Positions 9,581-17,221 of a stretch of DNA of 64,000 bases are shown here, one piece after another. Below the pieces are notes generated by a model, which was not told the origin of the DNA, made no database searches, and was given only the letters and a program-made list of their open reading frames with translations. A program made the position numbers and the translations under genes. The DNA is from Flavobacterium sp. K5-23 (GTDB lineage: Bacteria > Bacteroidota > Bacteroidia > Flavobacteriales > Flavobacteriaceae): contig NZ_CP056783.1 of NCBI RefSeq assembly GCF_023278045.1, positions 2,389,501 through 2,453,500 of the forward strand, read 5' to 3'. Position 1 is the stretch's first letter, and each line of letters opens with the position of its first letter.

Positions 9581-9615
9581 AAATCCTGTAAGCATTAAAC
9601 CTTACAGGATTTTTA
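9581..9615 (+). terminator. Rho-independent terminator after the GH97 gene
   Basis: Perfect 12-bp stem AAATCCTGTAAG / CTTACAGGATTT with an 8-base loop and a following T-rich stretch, just after the GH97 stop. Confidence 0.9.
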
Positions 9616-9663
9616 ATTATATTGCGATTCTATTTACCTATTAAAAATTGTAATTATTTCCAA

Positions 9664-11043
9664 ATGAAAAAAAATACCTTTTTAGCTCTTCTTTTATTAA
9701 ACGGTTCGGTGCTCCTTGCTCAAAATAATGAAGCCAAAACGATTAAAGAAATTTACAACTCCTCTTTGACAAATTCAAAATGTTATTCTTGGTTGGATTA
9801 TTTATCCAATTCAATTGGAGGTCGTTTATCAGGATCTACTAACGCTGAAAAAGCCGTTCAGTACACCAAATCCGAAATGGAGAAACTAGGTTTTGACCGT
9901 GTTTATCTTCAGGAAGTAATGGTGCCAAAATGGGTGAGAGGTACAAAAGAAACTGCTTTTATATTAGATAATAAGACAAAAATCAGTGTGCCTATTTGTG
10001 CTTTAGGAGGTTCTATTGCTACCCCAAAAAACGGATTGACTGCTGAGGTTATTGAAGTTCAAAGTCTTAAAGAATTAACTGAATTAGGAGTAGATAAGAT
10101 AAAAGGGAAAATAGTGTTTTTTAACCGCCCGATGGACAATTCAGTAATTGAATCATTTGAAGCCTATTCTGGTGCTGTGGATCAAAGAGGTGCTGGAGCT
10201 AAGGAGGCATCAAAATTTGGAGCTGTAGGTACAATTATTCGTTCTATGAATTTGAGATTGGATGACTTTCCACATACGGGTAATCAAAGTTATGGTGATA
10301 TTCCTATGTCACAATATATTCCAACAGCCGCAATTAGTACTAATGGAGCAGAGTTATTGTCTAAATCATTAAAAAAGAATCCAAAACTAACATTCTATTT
10401 TAAACAATCCTGTGAACAATTTGACGATGTGTTGTCTTATAACGTAATTGGCGAAATAAAAGGGAGTGAACATCCTGAAAACATTATGGTTGTAGGTGGT
10501 CATCTCGATTCTTGGGACCTTGCTGATGGTTCTCATGATGATGGAGCAGGTGTGGTGCAAAGTATGGAAGTGGCAAATATTTTTAAAAACCTGGGTTATA
10601 AGCCAAAAAACACAATTCGTGTTGTTCTTTTTATGAATGAAGAGAATGGACTAAGAGGAGGGAAAAAATACGAAGAATTAGCACAAGCTAACAAGGAGAA
10701 CCACATTTTTGCTTTCGAAAGTGATTCTGGAGGATTTACTCCAAGAGGGTTTTCATTAGATTGTGACGAAGCAAATTTTAATAAAATCACAAGTTATAAA
10801 AACCTTTTTAAGCCATATTTAATCCATAGTTTTGAAAAAGGGCATTCAGGGTCGGACATTGGTCCTTTAACCTCTAAAACAATTGTAAAAGCGGGTTTAC
10901 ACCCAGATTCACAACGTTATTTTGATTACCATCATGCTGCAAACGATACATTTGATGCTGTAAATAAAAGAGAACTAGAATTAGGAGCTGCCACAATGGC
11001 TTCCCTAATCTATTTAATAGATCAAAACGGTATTGTGAAATAG
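9664..11043 (+). CDS. Secreted M28-family zinc aminopeptidase/carboxypeptidase Q-like peptidase
   Basis: About 459 residues from the ATG at 9664; the longer frame from 9622 adds 14 residues before an obvious signal peptide (MKKNTFLALLLLNGSVLLAQ), so 9664 is preferred. A PA-domain-like segment spans roughly residues 120-270. Zinc ligands of M28 are visible: H280 and D292 in GGHLDSWDLADGSHDDGAG, E326/E327 in MNEENGLRGG, a D in ESDSGG and H424 in DYHHAANDTFD. M28 enzymes remove terminal residues from peptides using two zinc ions. It probably works outside the cytoplasm in peptide scavenging. It is separated from the GH97 gene by a terminator, so it is likely a single-gene unit. Confidence 0.93.
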   Translation: MKKNTFLALLLLNGSVLLAQNNEAKTIKEIYNSSLTNSKCYSWLDYLSNSIGGRLSGSTNAEKAVQYTKSEMEKLGFDRVYLQEVMVPKWVRGTKETAFILDNKTKISVPICALGGSIATPKNGLTAEVIEVQSLKELTELGVDKIKGKIVFFNRPMDNSVIESFEAYSGAVDQRGAGAKEASKFGAVGTIIRSMNLRLDDFPHTGNQSYGDIPMSQYIPTAAISTNGAELLSKSLKKNPKLTFYFKQSCEQFDDVLSYNVIGEIKGSEHPENIMVVGGHLDSWDLADGSHDDGAGVVQSMEVANIFKNLGYKPKNTIRVVLFMNEENGLRGGKKYEELAQANKENHIFAFESDSGGFTPRGFSLDCDEANFNKITSYKNLFKPYLIHSFEKGHSGSDIGPLTSKTIVKAGLHPDSQRYFDYHHAANDTFDAVNKRELELGAATMASLIYLIDQNGIVK

Positions 11044-11078
11044 AGAAATGTATTTTTTTAGATTGCGTTTTTAAATAT

Positions 11079-11112
11079 AAAAGCTACAAGAGTATTTCTT
11101 GTAGCTTTTATG
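11079..11112 (+). terminator. Bidirectional terminator between the M28 and AI-2E genes
   Basis: Stem AAAAGCTACAAG / CTTGTAGCTTTT with a 7-base loop sits between two convergent genes (ends at 11043 and 11135), flanked by A and T runs so that it can work on both strands. Confidence 0.85.
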
Positions 11113-11134
11113 TTTTTGGCTATTATAAATAATA

Positions 11135-12217
11135 TTATTTTTTTTCAAGATTACCATCTCCTAATAATATGGATAATGATTTTAAACTCTCCGTTCGATC
11201 TGCAATTAATTTAATGATACTCGTAAATGGAATGAATAATATCATTCCGGCAGCACCCCATATAATACCACCAATAATTATCATTACAATAATTACAAGT
11301 GTATTTATTTTTAATCGGTTTCCTACGGCAAAAGGAAAAATCACATAGGCTTCCAGGATTTGTACAATACCAAAAACCACGATCACGGCTAATGGATACC
11401 ATATAGAATTAAAAGTGATCCAGGAAACGGCAATAGGCAATAAGGCAGATATCATTATACCAACATAGGGTATAAAAGTCAAGATGGCTGCTATAAAACC
11501 AAAAAGAAAAGGATGTGGAACTCCCACAATGGCTAGTCCAATGCTGTTTAAAACACCTACAATAAAGTAGACTAACAGCATTCCTTTTATAAAATTATAA
11601 TAGGCATGAATGGTTTCGATCAAAATTTCATGAATGGTTTCTTTCTTATTTACAGGAAATAGCTGGTATAAAGCATTCATAAGAATTTTGCGATGATAAA
11701 GTATAAGTCCTGATAAAACGGGGATTATTAAAATATAAAAAATGGACTCAGAAAAAATAAACGCAACCCTGCGTACCATTGAAATAGTTTGGGTACCCGA
11801 GTTGTTTATGGAGTTTTTGAAATATATCGATTGTTCTTCTAAGCTTATCCCAAAACGCTCTGAGATAAATATACTAACCTGATTTGCGGTTTCAAGTAGT
11901 TTCTCTTTGAAGGGTTGCCATTCCTGTGAAAATTCAATTACTTGCAAAAACAGTAAATATATAATTGCTCCCATTAATAGGGTTACACCCATAATAGAAA
12001 TAAAAATAGCTGCGCTTTGGCTGATTTTTTTTGTTTCAAGCCATTTGCACAAAGGGTACAGTATAAAACTAATCAACAGCGAAAAGCTCAAGGGAATAAA
12101 AAGTGTTTTCCCATAATAGAGTAGCAATGAAATCAATACAATGTACTGGAGAATTTCAAGAAGGGAAAACTTTCTTACGGTATGGATAACTATTGGTGTT
12201 TTTGGAATTTCTATCAT
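11135..12217 (-). CDS. AI-2E family transporter (PerM/YdiK-like permease)
   Basis: The 360-residue inner-membrane protein has about eight hydrophobic helices and the family signature near the C-terminus: VGVPHPFLFGFIAAILTFIP, then PYVG, and later GIVQILEAYVIFPFAVGNRL and a GGIIWGAAGMILFIP block. The family was named for AI-2 export in E. coli TqsA, but members also act as Na+/H+ antiporters or have unknown substrates, so no substrate is assigned. It is the last gene in a minus-strand run and lies 70 bases downstream of the histidine kinase, with which it may be cotranscribed. Confidence 0.9.
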   Translation of the reverse strand: MIEIPKTPIVIHTVRKFSLLEILQYIVLISLLLYYGKTLFIPLSFSLLISFILYPLCKWLETKKISQSAAIFISIMGVTLLMGAIIYLLFLQVIEFSQEWQPFKEKLLETANQVSIFISERFGISLEEQSIYFKNSINNSGTQTISMVRRVAFIFSESIFYILIIPVLSGLILYHRKILMNALYQLFPVNKKETIHEILIETIHAYYNFIKGMLLVYFIVGVLNSIGLAIVGVPHPFLFGFIAAILTFIPYVGIMISALLPIAVSWITFNSIWYPLAVIVVFGIVQILEAYVIFPFAVGNRLKINTLVIIVMIIIGGIIWGAAGMILFIPFTSIIKLIADRTESLKSLSILLGDGNLEKK

Positions 12218-12287
12218 ATAAGGACCTAGCTTTTACAGTTAGTTATTCTATACGCTATAAAATAATATTCAGATTCAAGATCTTGTT

Positions 12288-13388
12288 TTATTCTTTAAAG
12301 GTAATTATAAATTTGGCACCTTCATTTACCTTGCTTTCGACAACAATTTGACCTCCAAGATTTGTAATATGATTGTAAACAAGATAAAGTCCAATTCCGT
12401 GACTGTCTACATTATCGTGAAACTTTTGGTGTAAACCAAAAATCTTGTCCTTGACTAAATCCATTTCAAATCCAATTCCATTGTCGGAGATTATCAATTG
12501 TTTCCTTTTTTTGAATTTTCTGGAAGTAATTGTAATGTTAGCTCGGCAATCAGGCTTTGAATATTTTATTGAATTTGTTATTAAATTTAAGAAAACACTT
12601 TTTAAGGATGCTTTATTAAATATCACATTTTCAAACTCTGAAAAGTCAACATTAATAGTAGTTACTGAATTTTGAATTAAAGATATGATAGATAGTAATA
12701 CTTCATTTAAGGAATCATTTAAATTTAATTCTTCGGTATAAATATCGGATTCATTTTTTTTATCGAGAATTTCAATAGATTCATTTAAAGTTTCTCTTAG
12801 GGTAAGGGTAATCGACTTTAATATGGAAATAAATTCTTGCGTTTCAGTGTCGGTTATTTTTGAGGGGTCTAATAGTTCAAATACAGAAAGCATATTATTT
12901 ACCGGCGATCTTAAATCGTGAGCAGTAGTGTAAGTGAGCTGTTTAAATTCGTGGTTTATTTTTGTTAATTCTGTAAGGTGATTGTTTCTTTCTTCCTCAA
13001 GTTCCTTTTTATGAGTAATATTTTTGGCAATAGCATAAACAAGATTTTTATTTTCTATGGGCATTGAAGTCCATAGTAACCAAACTATTGAACCACTTTT
13101 TGTGATGTATCTATTTTCGAAATTATATAAGGATTTTTTTCTCCTCATATCACTTCTAGCTTCTGTAGTTATGAGTTGATCATCAAAATAAACAAATTCA
13201 TTTATAGGCTTTGCTAATAACTCTTCGTTAGTATATCCTAATAGCTTACAAACAGCAGGGTTTATTCTTTTAAAATAACCATCAAATCCTGCTATGCACA
13301 ATAAGTCTTGTGATATGTCAAAAAAAGCTTCGAAATCTTTAAAAGAATTCACTTCAGTATTTATAATATTTTCATTTGATAATATCAT
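12288..13388 (-). CDS. PAS-domain sensor histidine kinase
   Basis: A 366-residue soluble kinase with no membrane helix. A PAS domain covers about residues 20-125 (DLLCIAGFDGYFKRINPAVC, LGYTNEELL) with a PAC-like end (IAKNITHKKELEEE). A coiled linker leads to the H-box TTAHDLRSPVNNM with phospho-acceptor H157. The ATPase domain shows the N-box (LNLITNSIKYS), G1 (ISDNGIGFEMD) and G2 (SHGIGLYLVYNH) motifs, so it should be catalytically active. It senses an unknown cytoplasmic signal through the PAS domain. No response regulator is adjacent, making it an orphan in this window; the LytTR regulator at 46260 is distant and normally pairs with a different kinase type. Confidence 0.93.
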   Translation of the reverse strand: MILSNENIINTEVNSFKDFEAFFDISQDLLCIAGFDGYFKRINPAVCKLLGYTNEELLAKPINEFVYFDDQLITTEARSDMRRKKSLYNFENRYITKSGSIVWLLWTSMPIENKNLVYAIAKNITHKKELEEERNNHLTELTKINHEFKQLTYTTAHDLRSPVNNMLSVFELLDPSKITDTETQEFISILKSITLTLRETLNESIEILDKKNESDIYTEELNLNDSLNEVLLSIISLIQNSVTTINVDFSEFENVIFNKASLKSVFLNLITNSIKYSKPDCRANITITSRKFKKRKQLIISDNGIGFEMDLVKDKIFGLHQKFHDNVDSHGIGLYLVYNHITNLGGQIVVESKVNEGAKFIITFKE

Positions 13389-13550
13389 ACTCTTACAATG
13401 GTTTAGTTATTTACTAACAATCTGCTTTATTGTCAATGTACACTTATACTAAAGTAATAATATTTTTTTTAATATGAGTTCGATTATAGGATAATCTGTT
13501 GAAAATGAATGCTTATAGTGGAAAATGGTTTGTTTTATTGGAAACGTAAT

Positions 13551-13584
13551 AAAAAAAAAGAGGCTGTCTCATTGGAGCAGCCTC
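13551..13584 (-). terminator. Rho-independent terminator after the kdsA-membrane protein operon
   Basis: On the minus strand, stem GAGGCTG / CAGCCTC with a short internal loop is followed by an uninterrupted T8-9 run. It lies 28 bases downstream of the stop at 13612. Confidence 0.9.
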
Positions 13585-13611
13585 ATATCTGAAATTATTT
13601 GTAAGTATTAA

Positions 13612-14457
13612 TTATATTTTAAAAATCCCACCAAAAGCGATTATTTTCTGAAAAAAGAAAAAATCTTGAGAAGCACTATCGTCTCCACTATTTGTAGTTT
13701 TGATATCTTGCATATTGATGTAACCTCCTTTTAGCTCTCCTTGGATATAAAAATGTTTGAAAAAAGTCACATTTAAACCAGCTTTTAGAGAAGCTCCATA
13801 TCCTGAAACATGAAAGTCATCGTGACGATCTTTACCTAATAGCTTAGCATTTGTTTTAGGATATAATAAACCTACACCAGCTCCTTCTGTTAAGTTAATT
13901 TGGACCTTGTCAGTATCCCCAATTTTAAATATTGATGAAATATCATCGTGTCTTGAAATTTCAGTATTTACATAATTCAAACCATCTGTGTGTTCAAATG
14001 TTAGGAATTCACGAGTTAATAATACTTGATTACCGGTTAGGATTTCCCCGTAAGTTCCTGGTTTAGGATAATAACCGTCTAATGCAACCGCAATATCTTG
14101 ATTCATCACATATTTCATATGATCAACTCCTATTGCAATACTGTAATGGTCATTAATGAAATACCCCATTCTAAAATTTGTTTGAGGAATAGTCATTCTT
14201 GCAGGATTTATATAATCTATATGCCATCCTTTAGGTCTGTCATGAGCTGATACGTCGTTTAAAGTAAAATCATAATCTTTCCCTTTAAATGTAATATCCG
14301 ACTTGCTGTAAACTTCTCTATTTCCTCCCCATGAAAAAAAGAATTTACCTTTGTTATGAGCAGTATATTTATCTTGTAATTTAATTCCGTCTTGCGCGTT
14401 TGCTATATTTGAAAATAGTAAACCAAAGAATAAAGAATATAAAACTATATTTTTCAA
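13612..14457 (-). CDS. Putative outer-membrane beta-barrel protein of unknown function
   Basis: The 281-residue protein begins with a signal peptide (MKNIVLYSLFFGLLFSNIANAQ). The rest alternates polar and aromatic residues in short strand-like stretches (KFFFSWGGNREVY, FRMGYFINDHYSIAIGVDHM, GASLKAGLNVTFF, FYIQGELKGGYINM) and ends in a hydrophobic residue (GGIFKI), the pattern of a small outer-membrane barrel. I do not recognise a named family. It starts 10 bases after the kdsA stop and shares its terminator, so it is very probably cotranscribed with kdsA. The link to lipopolysaccharide core synthesis is only positional. Confidence 0.75.
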   Translation of the reverse strand: MKNIVLYSLFFGLLFSNIANAQDGIKLQDKYTAHNKGKFFFSWGGNREVYSKSDITFKGKDYDFTLNDVSAHDRPKGWHIDYINPARMTIPQTNFRMGYFINDHYSIAIGVDHMKYVMNQDIAVALDGYYPKPGTYGEILTGNQVLLTREFLTFEHTDGLNYVNTEISRHDDISSIFKIGDTDKVQINLTEGAGVGLLYPKTNAKLLGKDRHDDFHVSGYGASLKAGLNVTFFKHFYIQGELKGGYINMQDIKTTNSGDDSASQDFFFFQKIIAFGGIFKI

Positions 14458-14466
14458 TGTGTAAAA

Positions 14467-15285
14467 TTAAAATTTATTAATGGTTTGTCTGATGGCAACT
14501 AGCTTCGTCATCAAGTCTTCAAAGTAATCTAAATGCAACATATTTGCTCCATCACTTTTAGCATTCGCAGGATCAAAATGAGTTTCAATAAAGATACCAT
14601 CCACTCCTACAGCAATTCCAGCTTTAGCAACAGTTTCAATCATATCAGGTCTTCCACCTGTAACACCAGCCATTTGGTTTGGTTGTTGTAAAGAATGGGT
14701 TACATCAAGTACTGTAGTCGCATATTGTTGCATAGTTGGGATTCCTCTATAATCAACAATCATGTCTTGGTACCCAAACATAGTTCCACGGTCAGTAACC
14801 ATTATGTTTTGATTGTTGCAATCCAATACCTTTTGAACTGCATGTTTCATACTTTCAGGACTCATAAATTGTCCTTTTTTCAGGTTCACCACTTTTCCAG
14901 TATTGGCAGCAGCCACCACTAAATCAGTTTGACGAACTAAAAACGCCGGAATTTGAAGTATATCAACATATTGAGCCGCCATATCCGCATCTTCATTTGT
15001 ATGAATATCCGTTACCGTAGGAACTTTGAAAGTTTCAGATACTTTTCTAAGGATTTTTAGCGCTTTTTCATCTCCAATTCCTGAAAAACTGTCAATTCTT
15101 GAACGGTTTGCTTTCTTAAACGAACCTTTAAAAACGAAAGGAATTTGTAATTTATCAGTGATGCCAATTAATTTTTCGGCAATTCGCATCGCCATTTCTT
15201 CTCCTTCAATTGCACAAGGCCCAGCAAGTAAAAAAAAGTTACCACTCTCTGTATGTTTAATTTGAGGAATATGTTGTATGTTCAT
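14467..15285 (-). CDS. kdsA: 3-deoxy-8-phosphooctulonate synthase (KDO-8-P synthase)
   Basis: Condenses phosphoenolpyruvate with arabinose-5-phosphate to give KDO-8-phosphate, the precursor of the sugar linking lipid A to the LPS core. The 272 residues carry the family motifs LLAGPCAIEGEE, FKGSFKKANRSRIDSF, VTDIHTNEDA, GQFMSPESM, VTDRGTMFGY and DVTHSLQQPN. The cysteine in AGPCAIE (C24) is the metal-binding residue of the metal-dependent class; non-metallo enzymes such as E. coli KdsA have Asn there. It leads a two-gene unit with the putative outer-membrane protein at 13612. Confidence 0.97.
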   Translation of the reverse strand: MNIQHIPQIKHTESGNFFLLAGPCAIEGEEMAMRIAEKLIGITDKLQIPFVFKGSFKKANRSRIDSFSGIGDEKALKILRKVSETFKVPTVTDIHTNEDADMAAQYVDILQIPAFLVRQTDLVVAAANTGKVVNLKKGQFMSPESMKHAVQKVLDCNNQNIMVTDRGTMFGYQDMIVDYRGIPTMQQYATTVLDVTHSLQQPNQMAGVTGGRPDMIETVAKAGIAVGVDGIFIETHFDPANAKSDGANMLHLDYFEDLMTKLVAIRQTINKF

Positions 15286-15308
15286 AATAGGATTATTTTT
15301 AGAAAGTG

Positions 15309-15316
15309 CAAAGGTA
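15309..15316 (-). promoter_or_regulatory. Putative -7 box for the kdsA operon
   Basis: TACCTTTG on the minus strand matches TAnnTTTG and lies 24-31 bases before the kdsA ATG at 15285. No clear -33 element is visible. Confidence 0.5.
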
Positions 15317-15358
15317 GTTATGATTTGCCATTTACAGTTTAGATTTGTATTTTTTTTA

Positions 15359-15430
15359 GGAGCTATTCCTGCTATTCGTTACAATCCACGCTAAAAAAAG
15401 CGTGGGATTTTCTCTTCTATCAGGGCTAGG
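15359..15430 (+). repeat. Dispersed element, short form, copy A (conserved flanks, variable hairpin)
   Basis: Conserved left flank with GCTATTCGTTACAATC (15371-15386), central hairpin CCACGCT / AGCGTGG (15386-15392 with 15399-15405), right flank GGATTTTCTCTTCTATC (15405-15421) running into AGGGCTA. The flanks match the reverse complement of 19741-19757 and 19813-19828 (15/16 and 14/17 identical), and the start and end match 43150-43170 and 43208-43221. The central stems share nothing. It lies between kdsA and a lipoprotein gene, both on the minus strand. Confidence 0.85.
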
Positions 15431-15445
15431 AGTATGGAATCAGAA

Positions 15446-15898
15446 TTACATTTTTTTCAAGCTAAGTCCTACTGGTACCATAAGAACCCCTTTTTCGTAG
15501 ATATTTAAATACAATGTGATTGGTTTTGTTTGACCTTCCCATTTTACTTCATATACATCCAGAAAACCTGCTCCCATATCACTTCTCGTTGTTGGAAACG
15601 GACAACAACTTTCTAGTTTAGTATAACTTAATTCTTCTCCATTAGGGCCAGCCAAAGCACTTAAATAACGTTGTTGGTTGATTGTCTCATTTTTAGTGTG
15701 AATGAAGAATATATTTATTGGGTAATCGGGATCATAACCGTATTTTGTGTCTTTACTGTACTCCGTAATTATAAAGCTGTTGTCCTTAGATAGTTTTGGA
15801 ATAGGAGCATTATCATCTACGTTTTTCAATGTTGATTTTGTGCTTACACAAGAGACAGTAAGGATTAAAAGAGCGATAAAAACTATAGTTTTTTTCAT
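15446..15898 (-). CDS. Small conserved lipoprotein, function unknown
   Basis: From the ATG at 15898 the protein is 150 residues with a lipoprotein signal (MKKTIVFIALLILTVSC, lipid-accepting C17). The reading frame extends 24 residues further upstream, but a good promoter box lies inside that extension (15928-15935), so the shorter start is right. The mature part has a predicted beta-rich fold with GAGFLDVYEVKWEGQTKPI near the end and a paired cysteine (ESCCPFP). I recognise no domain. It sits upstream of kdsA on the same strand, with repeat element A between; similar small lipoproteins next to kdsA should not be labelled KdsA merely by position. Confidence 0.8.
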   Translation of the reverse strand: MKKTIVFIALLILTVSCVSTKSTLKNVDDNAPIPKLSKDNSFIITEYSKDTKYGYDPDYPINIFFIHTKNETINQQRYLSALAGPNGEELSYTKLESCCPFPTTRSDMGAGFLDVYEVKWEGQTKPITLYLNIYEKGVLMVPVGLSLKKM

Positions 15899-15927
15899 AT
15901 TTTGAGGACGATTTTTTTTTACTGTTA

Positions 15928-15935
15928 CAAATATA
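15928..15935 (-). promoter_or_regulatory. Putative promoter for the lipoprotein gene
   Basis: TATATTTG on the minus strand (perfect TAnnTTTG) 30 bases before the ATG at 15898, with a TTGG about 22 bases upstream (15957-15960) as a candidate -33 element. It decides between the two possible starts. Confidence 0.55.
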
Positions 15936-16039
15936 AACAGTTCTGTAATTTTGAAGCCAACTTCAACCAATAATTTAGTTTTCTAGGTTGATTTTGGATA
16001 AATCTGGTAATTCTCACTTATATCAATGCAAATGGTTCT

Positions 16040-16047
16040 TATATTTG
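16040..16047 (+). promoter_or_regulatory. Putative -7 box for the YeeE/YedE gene pair
   Basis: TATATTTG, a perfect TAnnTTTG, 18 bases before the ATG at 16065. It excludes the ATG at 16026 as start. The -33 element is not clear. Confidence 0.5.
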
Positions 16048-16064
16048 CAAAAAAATATAACAAT

Positions 16065-16622
16065 ATGGAATTTATTTCTCAAACCTGGTCTTGGTATGTT
16101 TCTGGGTTTTTAATTGGCTTGATTATGCTATGTTTAATCTATTTTGGTAAAGCCTTTGGAATGTCATCAAACCTTCGCTCTATGTGTTCAATTGCAGGTG
16201 TTGGAAAATATGTTGATTTTTTTGATTTTGATTGGAAAGCTCAACGTTGGAATTTGGTTGTAATAGCTGGAGCGATGCTAGGTGGTTTTGTAGCAATCCA
16301 TTATTTATCGTCACCTTCAAATATAGCTTTAAATCCTAAATCAATTGAACAGTTAGCTCTTTATGGTATCGATGCGCCTAATGGTAAATTTTTGCCTGAT
16401 GAACTTTTTGGACTACAAATATTAGAATCACCAAAAAGTATTTTTATTTTACTTATTGGAGGAGTATTAATTGGCTTTGGTTCCCGTTATGCTGGTGGAT
16501 GTACTTCAGGACATGCAATATCAGGATTAAGTAATTTACAGTTACCGTCTCTAAAAGCTGTAATAGGATTTTTTATTGGTGGATTGATTATGGTTCACTT
16601 GTTATTCCCTTTAATTTTTTAA
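16065..16622 (+). CDS. YeeE/YedE family sulfur-compound transporter, first half-size subunit
   Basis: A 185-residue membrane protein with about four to five helices. The conserved cysteine motif SRYAGGCTSGHAISGLSNL near the C-terminus is the YeeE/YedE (DUF395, sulf_transp) signature; in thiosulfate transporters of this family such cysteines line the path and pass thiosulfate. Full-length YeeE/TsuA proteins are about 330-400 residues with two such halves; here the halves are separate genes, this one followed 3 bases later by 16626-17039. Together they probably build one transporter. No sulfurtransferase or persulfide dioxygenase is adjacent. The ATG at 16065 is preferred because the promoter box overlaps the longer frame. 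Confidence 0.9.
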   Translation: MEFISQTWSWYVSGFLIGLIMLCLIYFGKAFGMSSNLRSMCSIAGVGKYVDFFDFDWKAQRWNLVVIAGAMLGGFVAIHYLSSPSNIALNPKSIEQLALYGIDAPNGKFLPDELFGLQILESPKSIFILLIGGVLIGFGSRYAGGCTSGHAISGLSNLQLPSLKAVIGFFIGGLIMVHLLFPLIF

Positions 16623-16625
16623 AAT

Positions 16626-17039
16626 ATGAAAGTAATAAAATATTTATTAGTTGGTTTCATTTTCGGAATCGTACTTACAAAATCTGAAGCAGTTTCTTGG
16701 TACCGTATTTATGAAATGTTTCAATTTCAATCGTTTCATATGTATGGAATCATTGGTGTAGCTATTGCTACGGGACTTATTGGTATTCAAGTCATTAAGA
16801 GGAAAGATATAAAGGATATTAAAGGGCAACCTATTGAAATTCAGGATAAAGAAAAAGGATCAACACGTTATTGGATTGGTGGATTGTTTTTCGGTCTCGG
16901 TTGGGCGTTAGTTGGTGCTTGTCCAGGACCAATATTTATTCTCTTAGGAGCCGGTTTTTGGAGCTTGATAATTGTTCTTATCGGAGCTTTACTGGGTACT
17001 TTTATTTATGGATTATTAATGAAAAAATTACCTCATTAA
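16626..17039 (+). CDS. YeeE/YedE family (DUF6691-like) transporter, second half-size subunit
   Basis: A 137-residue protein with four hydrophobic helices. The motif GWALVGACPGPIFILLGAG carries the conserved cysteine of the second YeeE/YedE half. It begins 3 bases after the preceding half-subunit, so the two are translated together and likely assemble. The role would be uptake of thiosulfate or a related sulfur compound across the inner membrane, inferred from family only. A terminator closes the two-gene operon. Confidence 0.88.
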   Translation: MKVIKYLLVGFIFGIVLTKSEAVSWYRIYEMFQFQSFHMYGIIGVAIATGLIGIQVIKRKDIKDIKGQPIEIQDKEKGSTRYWIGGLFFGLGWALVGACPGPIFILLGAGFWSLIIVLIGALLGTFIYGLLMKKLPH

Positions 17040-17061
17040 TATTTTCAGTAACAATAGATAT

Positions 17062-17102
17062 AAAAAGCATTTTTCTTAAACAGGAAAATGCTTTTTTTTT
17101 TG
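17062..17102 (+). terminator. Rho-independent terminator after the YeeE/YedE pair
   Basis: Stem AAAAAGCATTTT / AAAATGCTTTTT followed by a long T run, 23 bases after the stop at 17039. Confidence 0.9.
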
Positions 17103-17190
17103 TTTTACTATTTTCGAAAAAACAACAACCACTTTTCACCTTTATTTTGGTAATGTGACATTTGTTACTGTGCACGCATTTTCATCACTA

Positions 17191-17198
17191 TACCTTTG
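17191..17198 (+). promoter_or_regulatory. Putative -7 box for the RND efflux operon
   Basis: TACCTTTG, a perfect TAnnTTTG match, 24 bases before the ATG of the TolC-like gene at 17222. A TTTG at 17161-17164 is somewhat too far upstream (26-base spacer) to be a confident -33 element. Confidence 0.5.
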
Positions 17199-17221
17199 TT
17201 TCATAATTAAGAAAACCAATT

